The notes below the pieces were generated by a model that saw only the letters and a list, made by a program, of their open reading frames with translations, was not told the DNA's origin and ran no database searches. The position numbers were made by a program, and so were the translations under genes. From Segatella maculosa DSM 19339 = JCM 15638 (GTDB taxonomy: Bacteria; Bacteroidota; Bacteroidia; Bacteroidales; Bacteroidaceae), in assembly GCF_000382385.1 (NCBI RefSeq), contig NZ_KB908319.1:248001-312000 (forward strand): a stretch of DNA of 64,000 bases. Reading direction: 5' to 3'. Shown piece after piece: positions 34,282 to 43,308 of the stretch (within the stretch, counting starts at the first letter, position 1; the number at the start of each line of letters is the position of its first letter).

Positions 34282-35613
34282 TCATGATGTATGGAATGTC
34301 AGCGGCTCTCCACGGTAGGAAGCATCGAAAAGGCCGCGGTCATAGACGACGTGTCCATTGCATATTGTTGTTTGAACGCGGTTATTAAAGATGCGACCTT
34401 CCAGCGGACTCCACTTGCATTTACTCTCAATCGTGTCGGTTGTCACGGTCCATGGACTCGCAGGACGCACAATGGTGAGGTCGGCCTTATAGCCTTTGCG
34501 CAGGAAACCGCGGTCATCAATACGGAAAAGACGGGCCGGATTGTGACACATTAACTCGACAACTCGCTCGCGAGACAGTATACCTTGGTCGGCCAATTCA
34601 AGCATCGCAACGAGCGAAAACTGCACCATCGGCATGCCCGAAGCAGCCAAACACCCACCTTCCTTATCTTTAAGCTCGTGAGGTGCATGGTCTGTGCCCA
34701 CGGTTGTGATACGCCCATCGGTCAAGGCACGGCGAAGTGCATCGCGATCGGCCTTGGTTTTGACCGCAGGATTACATTTGATGCGTGTGCCTAAAGCCTG
34801 ATAATCCTCGTCGGAAAAGAGGAGATGAGCCAGCACTACCTCTGCCGTTATGCGGTCATCGAGGCCGAAAAAGGAAAGTTCACGGGCCGTTGTGAGATGG
34901 GCAACATGGAGTCTTGTGCCGTATCTCCGTGCCAGTTCCACTGCAAGAGCCGTGCTCCGATAGCAGGCTTCCTCGCTTCTGATGAGCGGATGTAGGCTGA
35001 TATCGGGGTCGGCCTGTAGGCTTTTGGCCCGCAACATGTTGGACGTGATGATGTCGGTGTCCTCACAATGGGTCATCAACTGCAGGTCTAAGTCGGCGCA
35101 CACCTTATATATATATTCCAGACGGTCGCGCTTATCTACCAGCATATTGCCCGTACTGGCACCCATGAAAAGCTTTATTCCCGGGAAAAGTGTACGGTCG
35201 AGCGAGGCAAAAGTGTCGGCATTACTGTTTGTGGCCCCGTAGAAAAAGCTGTAGTTCACATGGCTTTTACAACCGGCAATGGCCATCTTCTCCTGCCAAG
35301 CCTCGGGAGTGGTGGTCTGAGGCGAGGTATTCGGCATCTCCATATACGAGGTGACGCCACCGAAAGCAGCCGCGCGACTCTCGCTCTCAATGTCGGCTTT
35401 GCGCGTCAAACCGGGCTCACGGAAGTGCACATGAGCATCGATGACACCCGGAAAAACAAAACACCCCGAGGCATCTACCGTTTGGTCGTAGACTCCCCGA
35501 GGCGTTTCTGCGGTTTCACAAACAGCAGTTATACGGTCTTCTTCAATGACAATGTCGCCCCGAACGGAGCGACCTTCATTGACGACTGTGCCACCTTGTA
35601 TGATCGTCTTCAT
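34282..35613 (-). CDS. pyrC: Dihydroorotase
   Basis: 443 residues from MKTIIQGG. Class I dihydroorotase of the amidohydrolase family: DAHVHFREPG (HxH metal site), GIKLFMGAS (the Lys that is usually carboxylated), metal His in THCED and HVAHLTTA, and the catalytic Asp in GTDHAPHE. It closes carbamoyl-aspartate to dihydroorotate in pyrimidine synthesis. The start at 35613 is 11 bases behind the DUF4369 stop; the longer frame to 35700 would overlap that gene and adds an unrelated N-terminus. Confidence 0.93.
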   Translation of the reverse strand: MKTIIQGGTVVNEGRSVRGDIVIEEDRITAVCETAETPRGVYDQTVDASGCFVFPGVIDAHVHFREPGLTRKADIESESRAAAFGGVTSYMEMPNTSPQTTTPEAWQEKMAIAGCKSHVNYSFFYGATNSNADTFASLDRTLFPGIKLFMGASTGNMLVDKRDRLEYIYKVCADLDLQLMTHCEDTDIITSNMLRAKSLQADPDISLHPLIRSEEACYRSTALAVELARRYGTRLHVAHLTTARELSFFGLDDRITAEVVLAHLLFSDEDYQALGTRIKCNPAVKTKADRDALRRALTDGRITTVGTDHAPHELKDKEGGCLAASGMPMVQFSLVAMLELADQGILSRERVVELMCHNPARLFRIDDRGFLRKGYKADLTIVRPASPWTVTTDTIESKCKWSPLEGRIFNNRVQTTICNGHVVYDRGLFDASYRGEPLTFHTS

Positions 35614-35623
35614 CGTTTTGCAG

Positions 35624-36424
35624 TTATCGGGCAGCGGGTTGCGCCATCTGTGCAGGTGTCGGAGCCGGACGAACAGGCTGAGAATCCGTTTGCGGAGCAT
35701 CGTTTTCGGCTGCCGAAGGCTCTACTTCACGCAATCCATTCATGATTTGTTGGTTCTCTTGTGCCTTTTGATAATAGTCCTTTACATAGGGATCGTTCTT
35801 GAACTTATCAGTAGCTTTGCTCATAATATCCTCTATCCAAGGCGTCAATTCAGGGTATTGATAACCCACAGTCACCATGAAAAAGATGCCGGGGCCCAGC
35901 ACATTGTCGAAGTTTTCGGTGACAAACGTGGTGACAAGTTCGTCTTCTTTCTGCGTCAATCGGGCAGCTTCTCTACTCAAGTTGGCGTTCACAATGTCCA
36001 TATTACGGCCGTTCATAATGGCTTGGTCATGCTTATGAACGAGTTCTGACTCTTGGTTTTTCAATTGATTATACTTGTTGAAAAACACAAAAAGCTTGTC
36101 ATTCAGCGGAGTTCCGCTGACAGTTTGTTGTGTATTGTCAATCTTTATGGTGATGTTTCCGGCCTCAACTACCAATGGAAGTACGCTTTCTTCGTCCATG
36201 AAAATATTGCCCATGCAAACAGAGTCCACCGTTCCTGAGAACTTAAACTGCCCATGAACGACGTCACAAGAGTCGAGTGTCTTGAACTCATTGTTCTTAA
36301 GTATCTTCAAATACAGCATTCTTCCATCGAGATTAGACACGTTTGAGGTGCCCACAATGTTGTAAGCATCTGCACAAGATGTCAAGGCTAAAAGCGTCAG
36401 AAAGGCGTATAAGACTTTATTCAT
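35624..36424 (-). CDS. DUF4369-domain lipoprotein
   Basis: 266 residues. Lipoprotein signal (MNKVLYAFLTLLALTSC), then a DUF4369-type beta-domain (about 22-120; LDGRMLYLKILKNNEFKTLD, VVEAGNITIKID), a helical region and a Pro/Gln-rich tail. In Bacteroidota this domain is often the N-terminal part of thioredoxin-like proteins involved in disulfide or redox work; here no thioredoxin domain follows. First gene of the five-gene operon; a -7 element lies at 36454-36447. Confidence 0.82.
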   Translation of the reverse strand: MNKVLYAFLTLLALTSCADAYNIVGTSNVSNLDGRMLYLKILKNNEFKTLDSCDVVHGQFKFSGTVDSVCMGNIFMDEESVLPLVVEAGNITIKIDNTQQTVSGTPLNDKLFVFFNKYNQLKNQESELVHKHDQAIMNGRNMDIVNANLSREAARLTQKEDELVTTFVTENFDNVLGPGIFFMVTVGYQYPELTPWIEDIMSKATDKFKNDPYVKDYYQKAQENQQIMNGLREVEPSAAENDAPQTDSQPVRPAPTPAQMAQPAAR

Positions 36425-36446
36425 AACTGTTTTCTTGTTCTGTTAA

Positions 36447-36454
36447 CAAAGATA
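36447..36454 (-). promoter_or_regulatory. -7 element of the DUF4369-pyrC-metH-act-phosphoesterase-plsC operon
   Basis: TATCTTTG on the minus strand with TTTC at the -33 position (36477-36474, 19 bases apart), 22 bases before the start codon. Confidence 0.55.
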
Positions 36455-36554
36455 ATAGGAAGTAACGGAGTGCGAAAGAAAATTTATGCTATTTAATTTA
36501 TCAAGTGTTCCTTTTATGTTTTTTTCGTAATCGGCATTGCGATGGCTCTGTCTG

Positions 36555-36965
36555 TCATTTATTTTCTTTCTTCAGTTCATGGTCGATGCGATGAACCGCA
36601 TACACTTCAACGACGACAGCAATCAAAAGAACGACGACCCACTTGTTATATATATAAGTAATGTAGTCAATTTGATTGCCAAATGCAGAACGCAAGAAAC
36701 CATATGCGTTATCAACCATCAAAAGACCAGCGAGAACGAACAGCATGTCGGCAAAATTAAGGATATTTCTCAGCCGTTTGAGGGTCAAACTGTTGCCTTC
36801 ATAGGTCTGCATCATTTGCATCAAAGCAAACAGAATGCAGCCTGTCAGTGCTATCCAACAGACGATTTGCATGGCAAACATAAACACATAGCAGCCCACT
36901 CCCACTACCATGAGGAGCCCACCACCGATAAAAAGAAGACTTTGTAGACTATTCAGTTGTTTCAT
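36555..36965 (-). CDS. Small four-helix membrane protein, unassigned
   Basis: 136 residues from MKQLNSLQS, with four hydrophobic helices (LLFIGGGLLMVVGVGCYVFM, MQIVCWIALTGCILFALMQM, MLFVLAGLLMVDNAYGF, WVVVLLIAVVVEVYAV) and a charged C-terminus (HRIDHELKKENK). It overlaps the end of the divIC-like gene by 17 bases, so it is translated with it. I do not recognise the family; similar small proteins next to divIC occur in Bacteroidota. A start nine codons upstream is possible. Confidence 0.75.
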   Translation of the reverse strand: MKQLNSLQSLLFIGGGLLMVVGVGCYVFMFAMQIVCWIALTGCILFALMQMMQTYEGNSLTLKRLRNILNFADMLFVLAGLLMVDNAYGFLRSAFGNQIDYITYIYNKWVVVLLIAVVVEVYAVHRIDHELKKENK

Positions 36966-37287
36966 TATTCGTCTCAATAGGTTGTTCATCATCGCTCAGC
37001 ACGTAGATATCCTCGTCGTCTGCCTTCATGAAATAACGCTCCCGGGCTATCCTTTCAATAGCTTTCGGGTGACGTTTCAGCTCATTCAATTGGCGAGAAT
37101 CGGCTTCGTACTGTTCCGTATATCTGTTGATTTCGCGCTTCAGGTCACTGATTCGGAGTTCCAATTGCACACGTTTCAGGAAGCTATTCTCATCGATCAA
37201 GCCGACAATGAGCACTCCAATGACAACCACTATAAGATATTTATAGTGGGCAATGAACCCCAAGATACCATTCAAACGGCCTGCCAT
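36949..37287 (-). CDS. FtsB/DivIC-like septum formation protein
   Basis: 112 residues: short cytoplasmic N-terminus, one membrane helix (about 17-35; LIVVVIGVLIVGLI), then a periplasmic coiled coil (LELRISDLKREINRYTEQYE) and the family's end motif HPKAIERIARERYFMKADDE. FtsB/DivIC proteins join FtsL in the divisome. It is divergently transcribed from dnaX with overlapping promoter elements. Confidence 0.9.
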   Translation of the reverse strand: MAGRLNGILGFIAHYKYLIVVVIGVLIVGLIDENSFLKRVQLELRISDLKREINRYTEQYEADSRQLNELKRHPKAIERIARERYFMKADDEDIYVLSDDEQPIETNNETTE

Positions 37288-37300
37288 TATTGTTTATTTG

Positions 37301-37331
37301 TTTGCAAAGATAATAATTTTTACTATCTTTG
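37301..37331 (+). promoter_or_regulatory. Promoter of dnaX
   Basis: TTTG (37301-37304), 19 bases, TATCTTTG (37324-37331). The minus-strand -7 box of divIC (TATCTTTG, 37312-37305) lies inside this interval, so the two promoters interleave. Confidence 0.7.
37305..37312 (-). promoter_or_regulatory. -7 element of the divIC-like gene
   Basis: TATCTTTG on the minus strand, 18 bases before the start codon. With the dnaX -7 box it forms an inverted repeat (TGCAAAGATA..TATCTTTGCA). Confidence 0.55.
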
Positions 37332-37350
37332 CATCATCAATTCAGAAAAA

Positions 37351-39147
37351 ATGGAAGATTATATTGTATCGGCAAGGAAGTATCGCCCTATGACTTTCGA
37401 CTCCGTTGTGGGCCAACATGCGCTCACAACAACGCTGAAGAATGCGGTGAAAAGCAGGAAACTGGCGCATGCTTACTTGTTCTGTGGCCCGCGAGGTGTA
37501 GGGAAAACCACTTGTGCTCGCATCTTTGCGAAGGCCATTAACTGTGAAAATCCGAGCGAAGACGGCGAGGCTTGCAATGCCTGTGAAAGCTGTAAGGCTT
37601 TCAATGAGCAGCGTTCTTACAACATATTTGAACTTGATGCGGCCAGCAACAACTCTGTGGAGAACATCAAATCTCTGATGGAACAGACGCGAATACCACC
37701 GCAAGTGGGTCGCTATAAGGTGTTTATCATCGACGAGGTGCACATGCTTTCGACGGCTGCCTTCAATGCTTTTCTGAAGACTCTTGAGGAACCTCCCGCT
37801 CATGTCATCTTCATCTTGGCCACCACAGAGAAGCATAAAATCCTTCCGACAATCCTTTCTCGCTGTCAAATCTACGACTTCGAGCGCATGACGGTGGGCA
37901 ATACGATTGCGCATTTGAAGACGGTTGCCGACAAAGAAGGCATAACCTATGAGGAAGAAGCACTTGCCGTCATTGCCGAAAAAGCCGATGGTGGCATGCG
38001 TGACGCGCTTTCCATCTTCGATCAAGCGGCAAGTTTCTGCCAAGGAAACATCACTTATCAAAAGGTAATAGAGGACCTTAACGTGTTGGATGCCGACAAT
38101 TACTTCCAAATCGTAGACGATGCCCTGCAAAACAAGGTCTCTGACATCATGTTGCTGTTCAACAACGTTCTAAAAAAGGGCTTTGACGGGGGCAATCTGG
38201 TCACGGGACTCGCTGCACACGTTCGAAATGTGCTCATGGCTCGTGACGAACAGACGCTGCCGCTCTTGGAAACGAGCCAACAACAGCGGGAAAAGTTTCA
38301 CGAACAAGCCAAGAAATGCCCCGTGAACTTCCTTTATCAGGCGCTGAAAGTGCTCAACCAATGCGACATCAACTACAAACAGAGCAGCAACAAGCGGCTG
38401 TTGGTGGAGCTGACGCTTATACAAATGGCGCAAATCACGCAGCCCGAAGACGATACCGGCGCGGGGCGTAGCCCTAAGCGATTGAAATCCCTGTTCAAAA
38501 ATCTGATGAAATCTCAGCCAACGACGGCAGCTTTGCAGGTGGCTGCGGCTGAGAAACACGCCATCTCTCCCCGAGAGAGAACGCAACCGAAACCTGCCGA
38601 AACCGTTGTTCAGGCGTCTTCGCCCACGGTTTCGGCAACAAACACTCCCGAAAAGGCACCGACAAAGCCCCTCTCCAACGTGAACATCGACACCCTCGGC
38701 TTCACTTTCCGCGGGCATCGGGCGCAGGTAAACCGCTCCGAAGAGCCGAAAACGGAGCAATTCGAAGTAGACACGACACAGGAAAGACACTTCACGCAAG
38801 ACCAACTCGAGACGTCTTGGTTCGCAATGTTGGTCAGAATGCCGCAGGAACTCCAGGTTCTGGCAACGCGATTGAAGAACGTAACGCCCCGAATAACCGA
38901 GTTTCCAAACATAGAGATTGTACTTGACAATCAAATCATTCTCACTCAGGTGGCTTCCATTAAGCCGCGCATCAAAGCCACATTGGCTAAAGAACTGAAC
39001 AACGGCCAAATCAACATCGATTGGCGCGTGGCTCAAGGGGCCGAAGTGAAAAAATTGCTCACCAAGCGTGAAAGTTTCGAAGAAATGAAAAAAGAAAACC
39101 CGGCACTCGCCAAGCTGTGTCAGACGCTCAACTTGGATATGTCGTGA
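37351..39147 (+). CDS. dnaX: DNA polymerase III subunit gamma/tau
   Basis: 598 residues from MEDYIVSARKYRP. Clamp-loader ATPase (about 1-230): Walker A GPRGVGKTT, the zinc site CENPSEDGEACNACESCK, Walker B FIIDEVHML and the sensor LSRCQIYDF. Then come the helical collar (about 230-370) and a long tau-like C-terminal part rich in Pro and Lys with a final folded region (WFAMLVRMPQELQVLATRL). It loads the sliding clamp and links polymerase to helicase. An upstream in-frame extension is not protein-like and would cross the promoter. Confidence 0.95.
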   Translation: MEDYIVSARKYRPMTFDSVVGQHALTTTLKNAVKSRKLAHAYLFCGPRGVGKTTCARIFAKAINCENPSEDGEACNACESCKAFNEQRSYNIFELDAASNNSVENIKSLMEQTRIPPQVGRYKVFIIDEVHMLSTAAFNAFLKTLEEPPAHVIFILATTEKHKILPTILSRCQIYDFERMTVGNTIAHLKTVADKEGITYEEEALAVIAEKADGGMRDALSIFDQAASFCQGNITYQKVIEDLNVLDADNYFQIVDDALQNKVSDIMLLFNNVLKKGFDGGNLVTGLAAHVRNVLMARDEQTLPLLETSQQQREKFHEQAKKCPVNFLYQALKVLNQCDINYKQSSNKRLLVELTLIQMAQITQPEDDTGAGRSPKRLKSLFKNLMKSQPTTAALQVAAAEKHAISPRERTQPKPAETVVQASSPTVSATNTPEKAPTKPLSNVNIDTLGFTFRGHRAQVNRSEEPKTEQFEVDTTQERHFTQDQLETSWFAMLVRMPQELQVLATRLKNVTPRITEFPNIEIVLDNQIILTQVASIKPRIKATLAKELNNGQINIDWRVAQGAEVKKLLTKRESFEEMKKENPALAKLCQTLNLDMS

Positions 39148-39163
39148 AAGCAGCCTGCGCCGT

Positions 39164-40201
39164 TCAAATCAAAGGCATACCCGAACGGCGACACTCCTTG
39201 CGCATCTCTTCGGGCCAGATGCTGGCTTGTATCTCGCCGATATGGGCTTTGTGGAGCATAATCATGCAAAGACGGCTCTGCCCGATGCCTCCCCCGATGC
39301 TCAAAGGCAAATCTCCGTTGAGCAGCTTTTGATGGAAATACAACGCCTTTCGGTCTTCTTTTCCCTCTATTTTCAGTTGTCGCAGCAAGGCTTCCTTGTC
39401 CACCCTGATGCCCATGGAGCTTAATTCTATCGCGCGGTTCAGCACAGGATACCAAACAAGAATGTCGCCGTTGAGTCCCTTCTTGCCGTTTTCTCCCACC
39501 GTGCTCCAGTCGTCATAGTCGGGCGCCCTGCCGTCATGCTTCTTCCCGTCACTTAGTTTCCCGCCGATACCTTCAATGAACACGGCACCTAACTGTTTGC
39601 AAATCGCATCCTCACGTTGTTTGGGTTCGAGTTCGGGGTACATCTCCAAGAGGTCTTGACTGTGAACGAAATGAATCTCGCGTGGCAAGAAGGGTTTAAT
39701 CATCGGATAAGTTTCGCACGTCAGATATTCCGTTCGCAAAATGGCAGCATAGATGCGCCGCACCACATTCTCAAGGAAGCCAATCGTGCGTTCCTCCTTG
39801 CTTACGACAGCTTCCCAGTCCCATTGGTCCACATAAAGCGAGTGAAGATTGTCCAATTCTTCGTCGGCCCGAATGGCATTCATATCCGTATAGACCCCAT
39901 ATCCCGGCTCAACTCCATAATCAGCGAGCGTCAATCGCTTCCATTTGGCCAAAGAATGAACCACTTCGGCCCGCGCATCGTGGAGATCTTTTATCGGGAA
40001 ACTGACAGGCCGCTCCACCCCATTGAGGTCGTCGTTGATGCCCAGCCCCGTCAGCACAAACAGTGGGGCGGTCACGCGACGCAGGCGCAATTCCGTGGCA
40101 AGATTCTGCTGAAAAAAGTCTTTAATCAACTTGATTCCCTGTTCGGTCTGCCACATGTCGAGCAGCGCTTTATAGCCTTCGGGCTTTATCAGTTTACTCA
40201 T
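39164..40201 (-). CDS. asnA: Aspartate-ammonia ligase (asparagine synthetase A)
   Basis: 345 residues, class II aminoacyl-tRNA-synthetase-like fold. Typical stretches: VERPVSFPIKDLHDARAEVV, KWKRLTLADYGVEPGYGVYT, LPREIHFVHSQDLLEMYP and the C-terminal LPLSIGGGIGQSRLCMIMLH (ATP-binding motif 3). It makes asparagine from aspartate, ammonia and ATP. Own consensus promoter; convergent with dnaX, 16 bases between stop codons. Confidence 0.96.
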   Translation of the reverse strand: MSKLIKPEGYKALLDMWQTEQGIKLIKDFFQQNLATELRLRRVTAPLFVLTGLGINDDLNGVERPVSFPIKDLHDARAEVVHSLAKWKRLTLADYGVEPGYGVYTDMNAIRADEELDNLHSLYVDQWDWEAVVSKEERTIGFLENVVRRIYAAILRTEYLTCETYPMIKPFLPREIHFVHSQDLLEMYPELEPKQREDAICKQLGAVFIEGIGGKLSDGKKHDGRAPDYDDWSTVGENGKKGLNGDILVWYPVLNRAIELSSMGIRVDKEALLRQLKIEGKEDRKALYFHQKLLNGDLPLSIGGGIGQSRLCMIMLHKAHIGEIQASIWPEEMRKECRRSGMPLI

Positions 40202-40235
40202 TGCAATTCCTCTTCTTACGTTTTAGTTCTGCATG

Positions 40236-40265
40236 CAAAGATAAGCAATAATCGTTAAAATGCAA
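40236..40265 (-). promoter_or_regulatory. Promoter of asnA
   Basis: Minus strand TTG (40265-40263), 19 bases, TATCTTTG (40243-40236), 34 bases before the ATG. Confidence 0.65.
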
Positions 40266-40404
40266 GCAAACCACCCCAAATAATCTTCATTTTGCCACAA
40301 AAACACGACTTTGACTGTCTTTCTGTATTTACCTTATAAACGAAAGGCAACCATCTTCCGGCCGCAACACAGCAAGGCCGGCGGCCTAAAGAAACCGTAC
40401 AGGG

Positions 40405-40435
40405 TTGCAAGACTGCCCACATTTTCTTACCTTTG
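40405..40435 (+). promoter_or_regulatory. Promoter of the low-molecular-weight phosphatase gene
   Basis: TTG (40405-40407), 20 bases, TACCTTTG (40428-40435). It excludes the much longer upstream frame starting at 40311. Confidence 0.7.
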
Positions 40436-40454
40436 CACGCAATTGACAACAACA

Positions 40455-40961
40455 ATGACAAACATGAACACAAAAACGACTGCACGCACCAAGATTCTTT
40501 TCATCTGTCTGGGCAACATCTGCCGTTCGCCGGCCGCCCACGCCGTGTTTCAAAAGACAATCGACGCACGGGGACTGTCCGACCGCTTCGAAGTGGACTC
40601 CGCCGGCATAGGAAACTGGCACGAAGGAGAGCTTCCCGACCGCCGAATGCGCGAGCACGGCGCCCGTCGCGGCTATCAAATCGACCATCGCGCACGACAA
40701 ATCCGGCCTTCGGACTTCAAGCATTTCGACCGCATTGTGGTCATGGACGACGACAATTACCGCATCATCACCGCCAAAGCCGCGCCCGAAGAGGCTCGGA
40801 AAGTGGAGCGAATGGCCGACTTCTTCACAGCCCACCCGCACGCAACGAGCGTGCCCGACCCCTATTATGGCGGCGCCGCCGACTTTGAACGGGCGCTCGA
40901 CCTGATTGAAGACGGCGTGGAAGGACTGCTGAACGCATTGGTCGGCCACGCAAAAGGCTGA
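40455..40961 (+). CDS. Low-molecular-weight protein-tyrosine phosphatase
   Basis: 168 residues. The P-loop ICLGNICRSP gives the catalytic C(X)5R (C18, R24), and the general acid is in VPDPYYGGAADF. Full-length for the family. In Bacteroidota such enzymes act on phosphotyrosine, often from polysaccharide-export kinases, but none is in the neighbourhood. The ATG at 40464 (MNTKTT) is an equally possible start. A REP palindrome and a 22-bp array lie directly behind the gene. Confidence 0.92.
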   Translation: MTNMNTKTTARTKILFICLGNICRSPAAHAVFQKTIDARGLSDRFEVDSAGIGNWHEGELPDRRMREHGARRGYQIDHRARQIRPSDFKHFDRIVVMDDDNYRIITAKAAPEEARKVERMADFFTAHPHATSVPDPYYGGAADFERALDLIEDGVEGLLNALVGHAKG

Positions 40962-40973
40962 GAGATGATGATA

Positions 40974-40995
40974 GGGACGCAAAGGCTGTGCGTCC
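40974..40995. repeat. Single REP-like palindrome
   Basis: GGGACGCA..TGTGCGTCC, a copy with a diverged centre, 12 bases behind the phosphatase stop codon. Confidence 0.6.
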
Positions 40996-41016
40996 GTTCA
41001 AGATGAAAACGTTTTT

Positions 41017-41302
41017 AGAATACGGAGGAAAGACATTTTCCTCCGTATCTTTTATTCTTTCCGTCCGTATCTTTTTGAATTATCTCCGTGGAGATAAATA
41101 TTTATCTCCATGGAGATAAGTTCGTTTCTCCATGGAGATAATTCAAAAAGATACGGATGGAAATCACGGAACATACGGTAGGAAATACGTTTCCCTACGG
41201 TTGTAAATCATAAGACATACGGTTGGGAGTCACAAGACATGCGGAGGAAAAAGCGTTTCTCTACGGTTATGCGTTATAAAAGATGCGGTAGGAAAATATT
41301 TT
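41017..41302. repeat. 22-bp phased array, family B, 13 units
   Basis: Units start every 22 bp from 41017 to 41281 without a single slip. Cores have the form CATACGGTAGGAAAT or CCTACGGTTGTAAAT. Units 2 and 3 carry the inverted form (CCTCCGTATCTTTT), and units 4 to 6 have a palindromic core (ATCTCCATGGAGAT). Linkers are 7 bp (ACGTTTC, CATAAGA, GCGTTTC). The array begins 55 bp behind the phosphatase stop codon and ends about 70 bp before the dxs promoter. Confidence 0.92.
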
Positions 41303-41369
41303 CACCTTATTATATAAGGGGACGGAAAAGGAAAAAGGGAAAGGGAGGCTGAAATAAATAGACGTTTTC

Positions 41370-41401
41370 TTTGCGTGTTACGTTTGTTTAGCTTACCTTT
41401 G
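41370..41401 (+). promoter_or_regulatory. Promoter of the dxs-trkA-trkH operon
   Basis: TTTG (41370-41373), 20 bases, TACCTTTG (41394-41401). The transcript would start near 41408, supporting the second ATG (41431) as start of dxs. Confidence 0.7.
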
Positions 41402-41430
41402 CAGCGTTAATCATGCTGCACGTATTGATG

Positions 41431-43308
41431 AGTAGTGACAAATTCGAATTATTAAACCAAATCAAATACCCTGCCGACCTGCGGCGGCTCGACCTCGAGC
41501 GGTTGCCCGAAGTGTGCAAGGAGCTGCGCGGGAAGATTATCGACGAAGTGGCGGTGAACCCGGGGCACTTCGCGTCTTCGTTGGGTGCCGTGGAGATTAC
41601 GGTGGCCCTGCATTACGTTTTCGACACGCCGGAGGACCGTATCGTGTGGGACGTGGGGCATCAGGCCTACGGGCACAAGATACTGACGGGGCGGCGCGAC
41701 CGGTTCTGCACGAACCGGAAGCTGCATGGCATCTGTCCGTTTCCAAGTCCGGCCGAAAGCGAATACGACACGTTCGCCTGCGGGCACGCCAGCAATTCGA
41801 TCTCGGCGGCCTTGGGCATGGCTGTGGCGGCGAATGGCAGCGGAAGGCATGTCGTGGCGGTTATCGGCGATGGTGCGATGAGCGGCGGGCTGGCTTTCGA
41901 GGGGCTCAACAATGTGTCGAGCACGCCCAACGACTTGCTGATTATTCTCAACGACAACGATATGTCGATTGACCGTGCGGTGGGCGGCATGGAGAAGTAT
42001 CTGTTGAACCTCGATACCAACGAGACCTACAACAGGCTGCGCTTCAAGGCCAGTCGGTGGCTCCACAGCAAAGGTTACCTGAACGAGGAGCGCAAGAAGG
42101 GCATCCTGCGCCTGAATAATGCGTTGAAGAGTGCGCTGAGCCATCAACAGAATATCTTTGAGGGAATGAACATTCGCTATTTCGGTCCGTTCGACGGGCA
42201 CAACGTGAAAGAGGTGGTGCGCGTGCTGTGCCAGCTCAAGGATATGCGCGGGCCGAAGCTGCTTCATCTGCACACTACGAAAGGAAAAGGCTACGAACCG
42301 GCCGAGAAGAGTGCCACGATATGGCATGCGCCGGGCAAGTTCGACCCCGAGACGGGCGAGCGCATCGTGCAAGATTGCAGCAATATGCCGCCCAAATATC
42401 AGGACGTGTTCGGGGAGACGCTGCTCGAGCTGGCCGGGCGGAACAAGCGTATCGTGGGCGTGACGCCGGCCATGCCGACGGGTTGCTCGATGAGTATCAT
42501 GCAGAAAGCGATGCCCGACCGCGTGTTCGACGTGGGCATTGCCGAAGGGCACGCGGTGACTTTCTCGGGCGGTATGGCAAAGGACGGGCTGCTGCCTTTC
42601 TGCAACATCTACAGTGCCTTCAGTCAGCGGGCCTACGACAACATCATTCACGACCTTGCGCTGCTGAACCTGAACGTGGTGCTTTGCCTCGACCGCGCAG
42701 GACTTGTGGGAGAAGACGGGCCGACGCATCACGGTGCTTTCGACATGGCGGCCCTGCGTCCCATTCCTAACCTGACGATAGCCGCGCCGATGGACGAGCA
42801 CGAACTGCGTCGGCTGATGTACACGGCTCAGCAGCCCGACCGAGGTACGTTCGTCATTCGCTATCCGCGCGGAAGAGGCGTAAGGAAAGACTGGAAATGC
42901 CCGTTGGAAGCGGTCGAGGTGGGCACGGGTCGCAAGCTGCGCGACGGCAAGCAGACGGCCGTTATCAGCATCGGGCCGATTGGGAACGACGTCGAGCTTG
43001 CCATAACGAAGTTGGAGGAAGAAGTCGCCCACTATGACCTGCGCTTCTTGAAGCCGCTCGACGAGGACTTGCTCCACGAAGTAGGCAAACGTTTCAAGCA
43101 TATTATCACCATCGAAGACGGCACGCGCAACGGCGGAATGGGCTCGGCCGTGCTCGAATGGTTGAGCGACCACGGCTACACGCCCACCGTGAAGCGCATG
43201 GGAATGCCCGACGAATTCGTCGAGCACGGAACCGTAGCCGAACTGAAACGCATCTGTAACATGGACATCGACAGCATCGTTGCTGCCATTAAGGAGACGA
43301 AGAAATGA
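41431..43308 (+). CDS. dxs: 1-deoxy-D-xylulose-5-phosphate synthase
   Basis: 625 residues from [11 protein letters not shown]. Transketolase-like enzyme with thiamine-diphosphate motif [16 protein letters not shown]...[19 protein letters not shown] and [12 protein letters not shown] at the N-terminus, the pyrimidine-binding domain ([17 protein letters not shown]) and a transketolase C domain. It condenses pyruvate and glyceraldehyde 3-phosphate, the first step of the MEP isoprenoid pathway. An ATG six codons upstream (41413) lies almost on the predicted transcription start. The gene is markedly GC-rich and overlaps trkA by 4 bases. Confidence 0.96.
   Translation, partial: SSDKFELLNQIKYPADLRRLDLERLPEVCKELRGKIIDEVAVNPGHFASSLGAVEITVALHYVFDTPEDRIVWDVGHQAYGHKILTGRRDRFCTNRKLHGICPFPSPAESEYDTFACGHASNSISAALGMAVAANGSGRHVVAVIGDGAMSGGLAFEGLNNVSSTPNDLLIILNDNDMSIDRAVGGMEKYLLNLDTNETYNRLRFKASRWLHSKGYLNEERKKGILRLNNALKSALSHQQNIFEGMNIRYFGPFDGHNVKEVVRVLCQLKDMRGPKLLHLHTTKGKGYEPAEKSATIWHAPGKFDPETGERIVQDCSNMPPKYQDVFGETLLELAGRNKRIVGVTPAMPTGCSMSIMQKAMPDRVFDVGIAEGHAVTFSGGMAKDGLLPFCNIYSAFSQRAYDNIIHDLALLNLNVVLCLDRAGLVGEDGPTHHGAFDMAALRPIPNLTIAAPMDEHELRRLMYTAQQPDRGTFVIRYPRGRGVRKDWKCPLEAVEVGTGRKLRDGKQTAVISIGPIGNDVELAITKLEEEVAHYDLRFLKPLDEDLLHEVGKRFKHIITIEDGTRNGGMGSAVLEWLSDHGYTPTVKRMGMPDEFVEHGTVAELKRICNMDIDSIVAAIKETKK

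Noticed and set aside
36910..37350. 147-residue N-terminal extension of DnaX
   Set aside because: It crosses the dnaX promoter and runs antisense to the divIC-like gene; the conserved DnaX N-terminus begins at 37351.
41017..41302. CRISPR array
   Set aside because: The period is only 22 bp, the repeats are not identical and no cas genes are near; a 7-bp linker cannot be a spacer.
41452..43227. 591-codon open frame on the minus strand opposite dxs
   Set aside because: A shadow of the GC-rich codons of dxs; its translation is His/Arg-rich and resembles no protein, while dxs is certain.
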